Shown here in pieces: positions 44,807 through 53,365 of a stretch of DNA of 64,000 bases (its first letter is position 1; every line of letters begins with the position of its first letter). The DNA is from Planctomycetota bacterium (GTDB lineage Bacteria > Planctomycetota > Phycisphaerae > UBA1845 > PWPN01), in the NCBI GenBank assembly GCA_029550525.1, contig JAKPHF010000027.1, positions 97,961-161,960 of the forward strand. Reading direction: 5' to 3'. The notes under the pieces were generated by a model. It ran no database searches and was not told where the DNA came from. It worked only from the letters and a program-made list of their open reading frames with translations. The translations under genes were made by a program, and so were the position numbers.

Positions 44807-46156
44807 ATGTTCAGCACGCTAGCCAATATCTTCCGAATCGGCGAACTCCGCCGCAAGATCCTGTTCACGGCTGGTCTCCTGATCATCTACCGGTTGGGAT
44901 TCTATGTGCCCCTGCCCGGCGTCGATCAGGAGGGGATGGCCAAGTCGGCCGCCGGCCAGAGCGGGGGCGGCTTCGGCCAGTTGGCCGCCGCATTCTCACT
45001 GTTCACCGGCGGCGATCTCCAGCAGAGCACCATCTTCGGCCTGGGGATCATGCCCTACATCTCCGCCTCAATTATCTTCCAGTTGCTGGCCACCGTCCTG
45101 CCGTCGCTCGAAAAGCTCCAGCGGGAAGGCGAGAGCGGGCGCAAGAAGATCAACGAGTACACCCGATACGCGACCGTCGGTCTCTGCCTGATCCAGGCTA
45201 TCTTTTGGATCAACTATATGCAGAACCAAGGCTACGTGTATCCGGACCTTGCCGGTTCGCCTTTGTTCTGGATCATGGGCGTGATGCTGCTGACTACGGG
45301 CACCATCTTCCTGATGTGGCTCGGCGAGCAGATTGACGAGTACGGCATCGGCAACGGCATCAGCCTCATCATCATGGCCGGTATCGTGGCCCGCATGCCC
45401 AATGCCATCATCGAAATCGTGAATCTGGCCGACTTCTCCGGCCAGTCCGGTCTGGGCCAGGCCAGCATGGGCCCGGCCAAGATCATCTTCGTGATCGTCG
45501 CCTTCGTGGCGGTCATTGCGGGAACCATCCTCATCACGCAGGCTCAGCGGCGGATCCCGATCCAGCAGGCCAAGCATACCCGCGGGCGTCGCGTCCTGGG
45601 CGGCCAGCGTCAGTACCTGCCCCTGCGGGTCAATCACGGCGGCGTGATGCCCATCATCTTCGCCAGCTCGCTGATGATCTTCCCGGGCATCTTCATCGGG
45701 TGGCTGGCCAGTTGGTTCCAGGATTCCAGCTTCCTGCGGAACATGCAGCGGTGGTTCTACCACGACAGCTTCATCTATGCCGTGGCGTACATTGCCCTGG
45801 TGTTCTTCTTTGCGTACTTCTGGACGGCCGTACAGTTCCAGCCCAAGGAAATGGCCAATAACCTGCGCGACTACGGCAGCTTCATTCCGGGCCTGCGTCC
45901 GGGCAAGCGGACGGCCGACTATCTCGAGCGGGTCATGACCCAGATCACCTACGTGGGTGCGGCGTTCCTGGCCATCATCGCCTTGATCCCGACGATCGTG
46001 GCGGCCAAGCTGCAGATCCCGTTTGAGGTCTCGTCCTTCCTGGGCGGCACTGGGTTGCTGATTGTGGTGAGCGTGGCCTTGGACCTGGTCCAGCGAATCG
46101 AGGCCAACCTGGTCATGCGGAATTACAAAGGATTCCTGGGCGGAGCGGGCAGGTAA
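44807..46156 (+). CDS. secY: Protein translocase subunit SecY
   Basis: 449 aa, ten membrane segments expected. FYVPLPGVDQEGM, ALGIMPYISASI-type (FGLGIMPYISASIIFQLL), GIGNGISLIIMAGIVARMP, RRIPIQQAKHTRG, YLPLRVNHGGVMPIIFAS and SFIPGLRPGKRTADYLERVM are the standard landmarks. The ATG at 44807 was chosen because GAGGA lies six bases before it. With FtsY at 12065 and trigger factor, it represents the export and targeting machinery in this window. Confidence 0.97.
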   Translation: MFSTLANIFRIGELRRKILFTAGLLIIYRLGFYVPLPGVDQEGMAKSAAGQSGGGFGQLAAAFSLFTGGDLQQSTIFGLGIMPYISASIIFQLLATVLPSLEKLQREGESGRKKINEYTRYATVGLCLIQAIFWINYMQNQGYVYPDLAGSPLFWIMGVMLLTTGTIFLMWLGEQIDEYGIGNGISLIIMAGIVARMPNAIIEIVNLADFSGQSGLGQASMGPAKIIFVIVAFVAVIAGTILITQAQRRIPIQQAKHTRGRRVLGGQRQYLPLRVNHGGVMPIIFASSLMIFPGIFIGWLASWFQDSSFLRNMQRWFYHDSFIYAVAYIALVFFFAYFWTAVQFQPKEMANNLRDYGSFIPGLRPGKRTADYLERVMTQITYVGAAFLAIIALIPTIVAAKLQIPFEVSSFLGGTGLLIVVSVALDLVQRIEANLVMRNYKGFLGGAGR

Positions 46157-46197
46157 CAGCCCTGCTTCCCCAGTCATCGAGAAGGGATGCAAGGATT

Positions 46198-46863
46198 ATG
46201 AATCTGGTGCTACTGGGCCCCCCGGGAGCCGGCAAGGGAACGCAGGCTGTCCGCCTGGCCGAGGCCTTCGGGCTCCAGCACCTGTCGAGTGGCGATCTGC
46301 TGCGGGCCGAGCGCAAGAGCGGCACCGAACTGGGCCGCCGAGTGGCGAGCTACATGGACTCCGGTGCCTTGGTGCCGGACGACATCATCGTTGAGGTGAT
46401 CCTGGCCCGGGTGCTGAACCCGACCAAGCCGGCCGGCGTGTTGCTGGACGGCTTCCCGCGGACGCTCGCCCAGGCCGAGGCGTTGGACAAGGCTCTGGCC
46501 AATGCAAGCAAGAAGGTGGATCTGGTCGTCTCGCTGGTCGTGCCCGACGAGCCCATTGTGGAGCGTATCACGGGACGGCGGGTGTGCCCGACCTGCGGGG
46601 CCGTCTACCACGTGAAGACGCTTCCTCCGGCGAAGGAGGGGGTGTGTGACAAAGATTCGTCGGCCCTCGTCCACCGTACCGATGACACGGCCGAGGTCGT
46701 AAAAGAGCGGCTTTCCGCCTATCATGCCCAGACCCGACCCCTCGAAGACTACTATAGGGGTAAGGGTTTGATGGTGGAGGTTGACGGAACCGCGGACGTC
46801 GAGACGGTGTTCCAGGCGGCTCGGCGGGAGATCTCGAACCGCGTGGGCGAGGCGCGCGCGTGA
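46198..46863 (+). CDS. adk: Adenylate kinase
   Basis: 221 aa. P-loop GPPGAGKGTQAVRLAEAFGL, SSGDLLRAERKSGTELGR, DGFPRTLAQAEAL and a long LID with a zinc site (CPTCGAVYHVKTLPPAKEG followed by CDKD, i.e. Cys-Cys-Cys-Asp). Converts ATP+AMP to 2 ADP. Its stop codon overlaps a possible GTG start of map. Confidence 0.97.
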   Translation: MNLVLLGPPGAGKGTQAVRLAEAFGLQHLSSGDLLRAERKSGTELGRRVASYMDSGALVPDDIIVEVILARVLNPTKPAGVLLDGFPRTLAQAEALDKALANASKKVDLVVSLVVPDEPIVERITGRRVCPTCGAVYHVKTLPPAKEGVCDKDSSALVHRTDDTAEVVKERLSAYHAQTRPLEDYYRGKGLMVEVDGTADVETVFQAARREISNRVGEARA

Positions 46864-46871
46864 AGGGTGTC

Positions 46872-47663
46872 ATGAAACGATCCGGGAGCGCCAAGCTCAA
46901 GAGTCGCGAGGACATTGAGCGTATGCGGCAGGCGGGCAGCGTGGTGGCCCGCGTGCTGAACCGGATGCGGGAAATGGCGCGCCCCGGTGTGAGCACGGCG
47001 GAGATGAACGCCGTCGCCGAGGAGATGATCGCCGCCGCCGGCGCCGAGGCCTTGTTTCGAGGCGTCGAGACGCGGCAGGCGAAGTTTCCGTTTCCGTCGG
47101 CGCTGTGCACCAGCGTGAACGAGGTTGTGGTGCACGGCATCCCCGACGACCGCAAGCTGCGGGAAGGCGATATCGTCAGCGTCGATTGCGGCGTGCGGTT
47201 GAACGGGTTTTGCGGTGACAGCGCGGTCACGCTGGCGATCGGGAAGGTGTCGCCCGAGGTGCAGCGGTTGTTGACCGTCACGCAGGAAGTGCTCGCCCTG
47301 GCCATCCGCCAGATCCGGCCGAAGCGCTGGTGGAGCGAGGTGGCCGCGGCCATGCAGGCCTACGTGGAGAAGGCCGGCTTCTCCGTGGTCCGCGAATTCG
47401 TGGGCCATGGCATCGGCCGCGAAATGCACGAGGAGCCCAAGGTCCCCAACTATGTGGACCCGCGGGATCGACGACAGGATTTTATGCTCCGCCCGGGCAT
47501 GGTGCTCGCGGTGGAGCCGATGGTGAATATGGGCGTGGCGGCAGTCGTCTACGGCGACGCGACCGGATGGCCGGTGGTGACGCAGGACGGGTGCTACGCT
47601 GCTCATTTCGAGCATACGGTGGCCGTCACCGAAAACGGTGCGGACGTGCTGACGGTTGGGTAG
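46872..47663 (+). CDS. map: Methionine aminopeptidase, type I
   Basis: 263 aa; removes the initiator Met. Metal ligands visible in [16 protein letters not shown] (two Asp), [17 protein letters not shown] (His), [11 protein letters not shown] (Glu) and [12 protein letters not shown] (Glu). The substrate-pocket VVVHGIPD is present. The ATG at 46872 follows AAGGG at five bases. The GTG at 46860, which overlaps the adk stop codon, is an alternative that would add four residues. infA, usually next, is absent. Confidence 0.96.
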   Translation: MKRSGSAKLKSREDIERMRQAGSVVARVLNRMREMARPGVSTAEMNAVAEEMIAAAGAEALFRGVETRQAKFPFPSALCTSVNEVVVHGIPDDRKLREGDIVSVDCGVRLNGFCGDSAVTLAIGKVSPEVQRLLTVTQEVLALAIRQIRPKRWWSEVAAAMQAYVEKAGFSVVREFVGHGIGREMHEEPKVPNYVDPRDRRQDFMLRPGMVLAVEPMVNMGVAAVVYGDATGWPVVTQDGCYAAHFEHTVAVTENGADVLTVG

Positions 47664-47731
47664 ATCGATCGGCCGGGCGAGTTCCGTGCACGCCAGGCCG
47701 GGCGGTCCTGCCGCCGTTTGAGGGTTTAGAC

Positions 47732-47845
47732 ATGAAAGTGCGGAGCAGCGTTCGACGCATTTGTGAGAGTTGCAAAATCATCCGGCGCCGCGGCGTGATC
47801 CGGGTGATCTGCACCAATCCTCGACACAAGCAGCGTCAGGGATAA
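47732..47845 (+). CDS. rpmJ: 50S ribosomal protein L36
   Basis: 37 aa: [20 protein letters not shown], then [17 protein letters not shown]. The zinc ligands are Cys11, Cys14, Cys27 and His32. It is complete and easily missed because of its size. It lies between map and rpsM and is followed at once by a copy of the palindromic repeat. Confidence 0.97.
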   Translation: MKVRSSVRRICESCKIIRRRGVIRVICTNPRHKQRQG

Positions 47846-47870
47846 CGGGGGCTTGACCCCGCCGGGTCCA
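47846..47870. repeat. Fifth, partial copy of the GGGGCTTGACCCCGCC palindrome
   Basis: GGGGGCTTGACCCCGCC, directly after the rpmJ stop codon and inside the ribosomal operon. The left arm is truncated, so the stem is only four to five bases. Confidence 0.55.
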
Positions 47871-47915
47871 TCCTCGGGCGGGCTGACTGGTTCTTGGAAC
47901 GAAAGGAGTGGCACC

Positions 47916-48305
47916 GTGCCACGTATTTCCGGCGTCGATATACCCAACGACAAGCGAATCGAATATTCGCTGCAGTACATCTACGGAATCGGCCCCTACC
48001 TGGCCCGCCAGATTCTCAAGGAAGCGGGGATCGCCGAGGGAGTCAAGGCCGGTAATCTGACGGAAGACGAAGTCACCCGCATCGCGGGCGTGATCAGCCG
48101 GAGCTACACGGTGGAAGGCCAACTCCGCCGCCAGGTGGCCCAGAACATTGCCCGGCTCAAGGAGATCGGCTGCTACCGCGGACTGCGGCACCGCCGCGGG
48201 CTGCCCGTTCGGGGACAGCGTACGCGGAGCAATGCCCGCACCCGCAAGGGACCGAAGAAGACCGTGGCCGGCAAGAAGGGCGTGAAGGAGATGCACCGTG
48301 GCTAA
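47916..48305 (+). CDS. rpsM: 30S ribosomal protein S13
   Basis: 129 aa from GTG 47916, with AAGGAG eight bases upstream. [37 protein letters not shown] and [20 protein letters not shown], then [14 protein letters not shown]. The last eight bases overlap the start of rpsK. Confidence 0.97.
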   Translation: MPRISGVDIPNDKRIEYSLQYIYGIGPYLARQILKEAGIAEGVKAGNLTEDEVTRIAGVISRSYTVEGQLRRQVAQNIARLKEIGCYRGLRHRRGLPVRGQRTRSNARTRKGPKKTVAGKKGVKEMHRG

Positions 48306-48678
48306 GAGTACGAAGAAGAAAGTCCGCCGCAGCGTGACCCGCGGCATCGCCCACATTCGGGCGACGTTCAACAACACCATGATCACCATCACGGACACCG
48401 CCGGCGAGACGCTGGCCTGGGCGTCCGCGGGGACGGTCGGGTTCAAGGGCACGCGCAAGAGCACGCCGTTCGCGGCGGGTCGGGCGGCCGAAAAGTGCGC
48501 TCTGGCCGCCAAGAAATTCGGCGTTAAGGAGATCGAGGTCCGCGTGAAGGGCCCCGGCTCGGGCCGCGAGTCGGCGATTACCTCGCTGCAGGCCGCCGGT
48601 CTGCGGATCCAGTCCATCGAGGACGTGACTCCGCTGCCGCACAATGGATGCCGGCCGGCCAAGAAGCGCCGCGTCTGA
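48298..48678 (+). CDS. rpsK: 30S ribosomal protein S11
   Basis: 126 aa from GTG 48298, overlapping the rpsM end by eight bases (translational coupling). [40 protein letters not shown] and [20 protein letters not shown]. rpsD, which normally follows, is absent. Confidence 0.98.
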   Translation: MAKSTKKKVRRSVTRGIAHIRATFNNTMITITDTAGETLAWASAGTVGFKGTRKSTPFAAGRAAEKCALAAKKFGVKEIEVRVKGPGSGRESAITSLQAAGLRIQSIEDVTPLPHNGCRPAKKRRV

Positions 48679-49152
48679 TCGGGGGTGGCCGGGCGGTACA
48701 GCCGGCCTGTAGAAGCGTTCGTGTGCCGCGATCGGCCGCGGGCAGCGGCGTGTGATGGAATAACGCGCGGGCCTTGCCGCCCGCCCAGGACTTATAAATT
48801 CGATTGAGCGACTGAACTGAGATTTGGGACGGATCGTGCCGTGGTTCCGCCCTCGCCTTGTCGCCGACTACAGCTCGAAACCGCCGGTTTACGCCAGATT
48901 GGTGCAATCATCGCCTGACCAGTCGGTGAAGGCTTCGGAGCCATGAGGGGACGCAGTTTGCGGTGAGGGGGCACGAGTGGGCCCGATCGGCTCGAGCCGA
49001 TCGCGCACCGCCCGGCGACTCACGATTGCAGGATGAGGCAGGCCCCGGAAAGCGGTTCGGGCAGTTGACCCTGGGTCAAGCCGGCCGGCAAACGGGGCAG
49101 CGTGGCGCGGCGAGAAGACTCAGATCCGACCAGCGTATGTGGAGGACTCCCG
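48679..49152. other. 474-base gap between rpsK and rpoA with palindromes
   Basis: No gene is seen where rpsD is expected. It contains a hairpin GCGGGC/GCCCGC near 48767-48784, TTATAAAT near 48792 and two perfect palindromes listed next. Likely a separate promoter or control region for rpoA-rplQ. Confidence 0.5.
48984..49003. promoter_or_regulatory. Perfect 20-base palindrome upstream of rpoA
   Basis: CGATCGGCTCGAGCCGATCG reads the same on both strands. It lies about 150 bases before rpoA. A second palindrome, TTGACCC-T-GGGTCAA, follows at 49065-49079. Both have the form of protein-binding operators; the first could also fold as an RNA hairpin. Confidence 0.5.
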
Positions 49153-50271
49153 ATGCGAGTTAGGTGGCGTGGTCTTGAACTGCCGACACAGGTTATCCGC
49201 GATGAAGCAATCAGCACCGATACCTACGCCCGGCTTCTGATCGAGCCGTTCGAGCGGGGTTTCGGCACGACGGTCGGCAACAGCCTGCGTCGCATCCTGC
49301 TGTCCAGCCTCGAAGGGGCGGCGGTGACCAAGGTCCGCATCGCCGGTGCCAGCCACGAGTTCATGAGTCTGCCCGGCGTCCAGGAAGACGTGGCGGACAT
49401 CATCCTGAACATCAAGAGCCTGGTGATCAAGCTCGACGGCGACGGCGAGCGGATGATGCGGCTGGTCCGGCGGGGGCCGGGTGAAGTCTACGCTCGCGAC
49501 ATCGTGACCGATCCCTCCATCCAGATCATCAATCAGGGTCAGCTGCTGGCGACGTTGACCGAGCCGGTGGAACTGTCCATCGAGTTCTGGGTCGCGCCGG
49601 GCCGCGGCTATCACACCGCCGACGAGAACCGCAGCCCCAACGACGAACTGGGGATCATCGCCGTGGATTCGGTGTTCTCCCCGGTCACCCGGGTGCGCTA
49701 CAAGACCGAAGAGACCCGCGTCGGCCAGCGGACCAACTACGACCGGCTCATTCTCGAGATCTGGACCAAGGGCACGGTTCGCCCGGAGGACGCCCTGGTC
49801 GAAGCGGCCAAGATTCTCCGCAAGCACCTCAACCCGTTCGTGCAATATCGCGAACTGGGCCAGGAGACCGTCACCAGCGAGGCCACCGCGCTCGAGCCCA
49901 TGGGCGAAGGCAGAGTCGATCGCGAGTTGCAGGAGCGGCTGAGCATGCCCATCTCGCAGCTCGACCTGTCCGTCCGGGCCAGCAACTGCCTCGAGTCGGC
50001 CAAGGTCAGCACGGTGGGCGAGCTGGTTCGCATGACCGAGAGCGACCTGCTTAAAGTGCGCAGCTTCGGCCGAACGTCGCTGCGGGAGGTCAAGCGCAAG
50101 CTGGCCGATCTCGGCCTGACGCTCGGCATGAGCTTCACCGAGAGCGGGGCGGTGATTCCGCCCGAGCATCCGCCGACGGTGGAAGACGAGAACGTGGGCG
50201 AGGTGTCGCAGAACGTGGGACCGGAAGGGGGCGACAACCCCACCATGCCGGCGAGCTTGAACAACTATTGA
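49153..50271 (+). CDS. rpoA: RNA polymerase subunit alpha
   Basis: 372 aa. The N-terminal assembly domain has FERGFGTTVGNSLRRILLSS and AGASHEFMSLPGVQEDVADI; the C-terminal domain has LDLSVRASNCLESAKVSTVG and LLKVRSFGRTSLREVKRKLA. About 45 extra acidic residues follow the domain. The ATG at 49153 has GGAGG seven bases upstream. Confidence 0.98.
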   Translation: MRVRWRGLELPTQVIRDEAISTDTYARLLIEPFERGFGTTVGNSLRRILLSSLEGAAVTKVRIAGASHEFMSLPGVQEDVADIILNIKSLVIKLDGDGERMMRLVRRGPGEVYARDIVTDPSIQIINQGQLLATLTEPVELSIEFWVAPGRGYHTADENRSPNDELGIIAVDSVFSPVTRVRYKTEETRVGQRTNYDRLILEIWTKGTVRPEDALVEAAKILRKHLNPFVQYRELGQETVTSEATALEPMGEGRVDRELQERLSMPISQLDLSVRASNCLESAKVSTVGELVRMTESDLLKVRSFGRTSLREVKRKLADLGLTLGMSFTESGAVIPPEHPPTVEDENVGEVSQNVGPEGGDNPTMPASLNNY

Positions 50272-50394
50272 TCGGCATTCATTCGGCTCGACAAAGGTGG
50301 TCGAGGGCCGGCCGGTAGCAAATGTGTTTTTCGTGGACCGATGGCGCCCTTGGGCCGGGAGGCCGGGCTGCATCGATGAGCCTGGAGCGTTGAT

Positions 50395-51066
50395 ATGAGG
50401 CATTTAGTCGCTAGACGTAAGCTGAACCGTACGAAAGAGCATCGCTTGGCGCTCCGCCGTAACATGGCTCAGAGCCTGTTCGAGCACGGCCAGATCCGGA
50501 CCACGCTGCCCAAGGCGAAGGATGTCCGCCCGTTCGTCGAGCGGCTCATCACGCTGGCCAAGAAGGCGCGGACCGGCGATCTCGCCGCTCGTCAACGGCT
50601 GGTTTCTCTCCTGGGCGACCGGGCGGTGATTCCCAAGGAGTTCCAGGAAGAGTACGACTCGATGTCCGACGCTCGTCGGGCTCGCGTGCTGCGGGCGCGG
50701 AGCGGTCGCCGGCATCGTCTGGGACAGGCCCGCGGCGGCCAGAAGTTCACTGCCGTCAGCATCATCCACCACTTGATCAACAACGTGGCGGCGGAGTTCG
50801 AGAACCGGCCGGGCGGCTACACCCGCGTCATTCATCTGGGCCACACGGGCCGCGTGGACAACGCGCCCATGGCGGTTCTCCAACTGGTCGGCAAGGAGGA
50901 GTCGCCGGGCACGGTGACTCGCCCGGAAAAGACCGCCCGCCAGCGCCGGACCGAACGCCGCTATGCCGCGGCGGCCAAGGCCGTCAAGCGGGGCCGGACC
51001 GCCAAGGCCGAAGCTCCCGCCGCCGAGCAGCCCTCCGAGTCGAGCGGTGAGGCACAGGCCGAATAA
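50395..51066 (+). CDS. rplQ: 50S ribosomal protein L17, enlarged
   Basis: 223 aa against about 120-130. The start (MRHLVARRKLNRTKEHRLAL) and the RPGGYTRVIHLGHTGRVDNA region are canonical. An insert of about 40-50 residues rich in Arg (DARRARVLRARSGRRHRLGQ) splits the core, and an Ala/Lys/Glu tail of about 45 residues follows. Last gene of the superoperon. Confidence 0.95.
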   Translation: MRHLVARRKLNRTKEHRLALRRNMAQSLFEHGQIRTTLPKAKDVRPFVERLITLAKKARTGDLAARQRLVSLLGDRAVIPKEFQEEYDSMSDARRARVLRARSGRRHRLGQARGGQKFTAVSIIHHLINNVAAEFENRPGGYTRVIHLGHTGRVDNAPMAVLQLVGKEESPGTVTRPEKTARQRRTERRYAAAAKAVKRGRTAKAEAPAAEQPSESSGEAQAE

Positions 51067-51128
51067 ATGGCATTTTGAGCGGGACCGGGTTCCGTGAATC
51101 CGGCGAACGCGAAAATGATGGTATCAAG

Positions 51129-51173
51129 CAATACGGGCCGGCAGAGGGGGTTCTGCTGACCCGTATTGTTTTT
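51129..51173 (+). terminator. Terminator of the ribosomal superoperon
   Basis: Stem CAATACGGG/CCCGTATTG (51129-51137/51160-51168) with an inner GCAGA/TCTGC stem, followed at once by five T. Strong intrinsic terminator 62 bases after rplQ. Confidence 0.9.
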
Positions 51174-51208
51174 ACGAGACGCGGCGAATGCCGCAGGGAG
51201 GCTCCGTC

Positions 51209-51631
51209 GTGAACACCGATCCGAATTGCATCTTCTGCAAAATCGTGGCCGGCCAGATCCCCGCCATGAAGGTGTACGAGGACGAGGCCATCCTCGCGTT
51301 TCTAGACATCGGTCCGCTCGCAGAAGGCCACCTGCTCATCATTCCCAAGGAGCATGCCGAGCGGTTGGAGGAGGTGAATCCGGACGTGCTGGCCCAATTG
51401 GCCCGACAATTGCCTCGCCTGGCTCGTGCCGTCCTGTCTGTTACGCAGGCCGCGGGCTACAACCTGCTGCAGAATAACGGGCGCGTGTCCGGTCAGGAGG
51501 TGCCTCACGTGCACTTCCACATCATTCCCCGAGCCGCGGGCGATGGTTTGGGCTATCGCTGGCTGGCGTCCAAGTATCCGCCCGGCCGTGGCGAGGAGCT
51601 GCAGAAGAAGCTTCTTGAAGCGCTGGGCTGA
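51209..51631 (+). CDS. HIT family nucleotide hydrolase/transferase
   Basis: 140 aa. The histidine triad HVHFHIIP is complete; the N-terminal CIFCKIVAGQIPAMKVYED and LLIIPKEHAERLEE are typical of the HinT branch (purine nucleoside phosphoramidase). The GTG at 51209 was chosen over the ATG at 51188 because GGGAGG lies seven bases before it. The C-terminus extends beyond the usual HinT end (GDGLGYRWLASKYPPGRGEE). Substrate not certain. Confidence 0.92.
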   Translation: MNTDPNCIFCKIVAGQIPAMKVYEDEAILAFLDIGPLAEGHLLIIPKEHAERLEEVNPDVLAQLARQLPRLARAVLSVTQAAGYNLLQNNGRVSGQEVPHVHFHIIPRAAGDGLGYRWLASKYPPGRGEELQKKLLEALG

Positions 51632-51750
51632 AGCAGCTATGAGCTGTGAGCTGTGAGCTATGAGCTCTGAGCCGGACGATAAGTGACACATTTGTGTCGC
51701 AGTTGTTTGCTTTTTGACCTGAGGGCGGCAAAGCCGCCCTCAGGTTGAAA
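51632..51750. repeat. AGCT repeat followed by a long cruciform-capable hairpin
   Basis: 51632-51672 is an AGCTGTGAGCTATGAGCT-type run. 51718-51729/51733-51744 form a perfect 12-base stem CCTGAGGGCGGC/GCCGCCCTCAGG with loop AAA. CTTTT...AAAAG further out extends it imperfectly. It lies between convergent genes, so it is probably a terminator in at least one direction. Confidence 0.65.
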
Positions 51751-51877
51751 AGTAGATGGGCGAGACGCGCCTTCCAAAGAGCCATCCTGTCATTCAGGCG
51801 GGCGAGACATCCCCCAAATTCGCGGTTCGCGCGGCCCAAACTCTCCGCCAGCCCCCAGGGCCCCAGGCCCCAGCCCC

Positions 51878-51895
51878 GGACCGGCGTGCCGGTCC
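51878..51895 (-). terminator. Hairpin directly after the mrp stop codon
   Basis: Perfect eight-base stem GGACCGGC/GCCGGTCC with loop GT, touching the stop codon at 51896. No T run follows, so termination is only possible, not certain. A close relative lies near the ftsY stop codon (about 12043-12060). Confidence 0.45.
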
Positions 51896-52753
51896 TCACG
51901 ACCGGATCGTCAATGTGGGGCCGGCGGGCTTGTCGGCACGCAGTGCCACCTGGCGCACCAGTTCATCGACCACCTTCATGATCGCATCGCCCACGCCTTG
52001 CGGGCCGTCGTCGAACAGCGTGGACGGCGTGCCCTGGTCGCCGCTCAAGCGAATGCCGATGTTAATGGGCATCGAGCCGAGGAACGGCACCTTCAGCGTG
52101 TTGGCCGCTTTGGCGGCTCCGCCCTTGCCGAACAGGTCGTACTCCTTGCCCGTGTCGGGGGCCACGAAGTAGCTCATGTTCTCGATGATGCCCAGCACCG
52201 GCACGTTGAGCTGCTGGTACATGCGGGCGGCTCGCACGGCATCCAGCAGCGCCACGTCCTGCGGCGTGCAAACCACCACCGCGCCGGTCATGGGGATGGA
52301 TTGCGAGAGCGTCAGTGGCACGTCGCCGGTGCCCGGCGGCAGATCGACAATGAGGTAGTCGAGCGGAGCCCAGTCCACCTGATCGAGGAACTGCTTGACC
52401 GTGCCGTGGATCATCGGTCCGCGCCAGATGATGGGGCGATCGGGCTCGACGAGAAAGCCGATGCTCATCACCTTCAGGCTGTGGGCGATGATGGGCACGA
52501 TGATGTTTTCCGAAGCCATGGTAGGCTTGGCGTCCTCGATCCCGAGCATCTTGGGGATCGACGGCCCGTAGACGTCGGCGTCCATGAGGCCGACCTTCAA
52601 TCCTCGGCGGACCAGACCGGTGGCCAGCATCACGCTCAGCGTGCTCTTGCCGACGCCACCCTTGCCGGCGCCGACCGCGATCACGTTCTTGACGCCCTCC
52701 AGCCGGACGGGCTGCATGGGATTGCCGTGCGAATGCGGGTGTCCACCACTCAT
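51896..52753 (-). CDS. mrp: Mrp/NBP35-type P-loop ATPase
   Basis: 285 aa. Iron-sulfur carrier ATPase family. The deviant Walker A GAGKGGVGKSTLS (28-40), DADVYGPSIPKMLG (58-71) and VDLPPGTGDVPLTLSQ (136-151) are all typical. The cluster motif, normally YFxCPxC, reads YFVAPDTG (195-202), so both Cys are absent. The N-terminal DUF59 domain is also missing, replaced by a short His-rich start (GGHPHSHG). The ATG at 52753 has AGGAG eight bases upstream; a GTG at 52798 is less likely. Confidence 0.9.
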   Translation of the reverse strand: MSGGHPHSHGNPMQPVRLEGVKNVIAVGAGKGGVGKSTLSVMLATGLVRRGLKVGLMDADVYGPSIPKMLGIEDAKPTMASENIIVPIIAHSLKVMSIGFLVEPDRPIIWRGPMIHGTVKQFLDQVDWAPLDYLIVDLPPGTGDVPLTLSQSIPMTGAVVVCTPQDVALLDAVRAARMYQQLNVPVLGIIENMSYFVAPDTGKEYDLFGKGGAAKAANTLKVPFLGSMPINIGIRLSGDQGTPSTLFDDGPQGVGDAIMKVVDELVRQVALRADKPAGPTLTIRS

Positions 52754-52867
52754 GTGCGGGTCTCCTGGTTGCTCGAAGGACGTGGTAATGTAGGTCACGA
52801 GATGGCCTGCGACAAGGAGCCGGCGGGATCGGTATCGGGTTCATCCGATTCAGGCCCGCTCATCGTG

Positions 52868-53365
52868 CTACCCCGACCGGTCGGGCAGCAGATTGCGCTC
52901 GCGGGCCAGCTTGAGCAGGCGGCCGTGGTGCTGGAAGCCCTCGATGGCCAGGTCGTTGAACGTGTTGCGAACCTCGTCGTGGCGGGCCTGCGTGCTCACC
53001 GATTGATAGAACTGAGCCACTCGCCGCTCGGTCTCCAGCGCCATCTGCATGACTTTGCGATAGTCGGGCTCGTTGCGGACGTCGATCAGCCGCGGACCGG
53101 TCACGACCAGCGCCTTGTCTTCGTCGCTCAGGTAGAACGCACTACCCGGGTAATACCGGTTGAACAGTTCCTGCAGACGCTGCTTGTGGCCGATTTCCTC
53201 CTCGGCGATGGCGGCGAAAATCGCCCGGTCCTCCTCGTTCGGCAATATCTCCGACAGGACCGTATAGCGGTACGCCGCCACGGTCTCTCCGTAGATGCCG
53301 ATGGACAGAATCCGATCCTCGGTCATCTCGGGCAGCTGTGATTTGGTGTCCGCAAACTTTGCCAT
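52868..53365 (-). CDS. Ferritin-like/rubrerythrin-type protein
   Basis: 165 aa, four-helix bundle. Likely di-iron ligands: E27 (IYGETVAAYR), E57 and H60 (AEEEIGHKQRL), E111 (ALETERRVAQFY), E142 and H146 (AIEGFQHHGRL). No rubredoxin domain and no signal peptide. Probable role in iron handling or peroxide defence. A possible promoter (TTGAAC 53400-53395, 17 bases, TACGCT 53377-53372 on the minus strand) lies very close to the ATG. Confidence 0.8.
   Translation of the reverse strand: MAKFADTKSQLPEMTEDRILSIGIYGETVAAYRYTVLSEILPNEEDRAIFAAIAEEEIGHKQRLQELFNRYYPGSAFYLSDEDKALVVTGPRLIDVRNEPDYRKVMQMALETERRVAQFYQSVSTQARHDEVRNTFNDLAIEGFQHHGRLLKLARERNLLPDRSG

Noticed and set aside
48790..48800. TATAAA as a promoter of rpoA
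   Set aside because: No -35 element at a workable distance.
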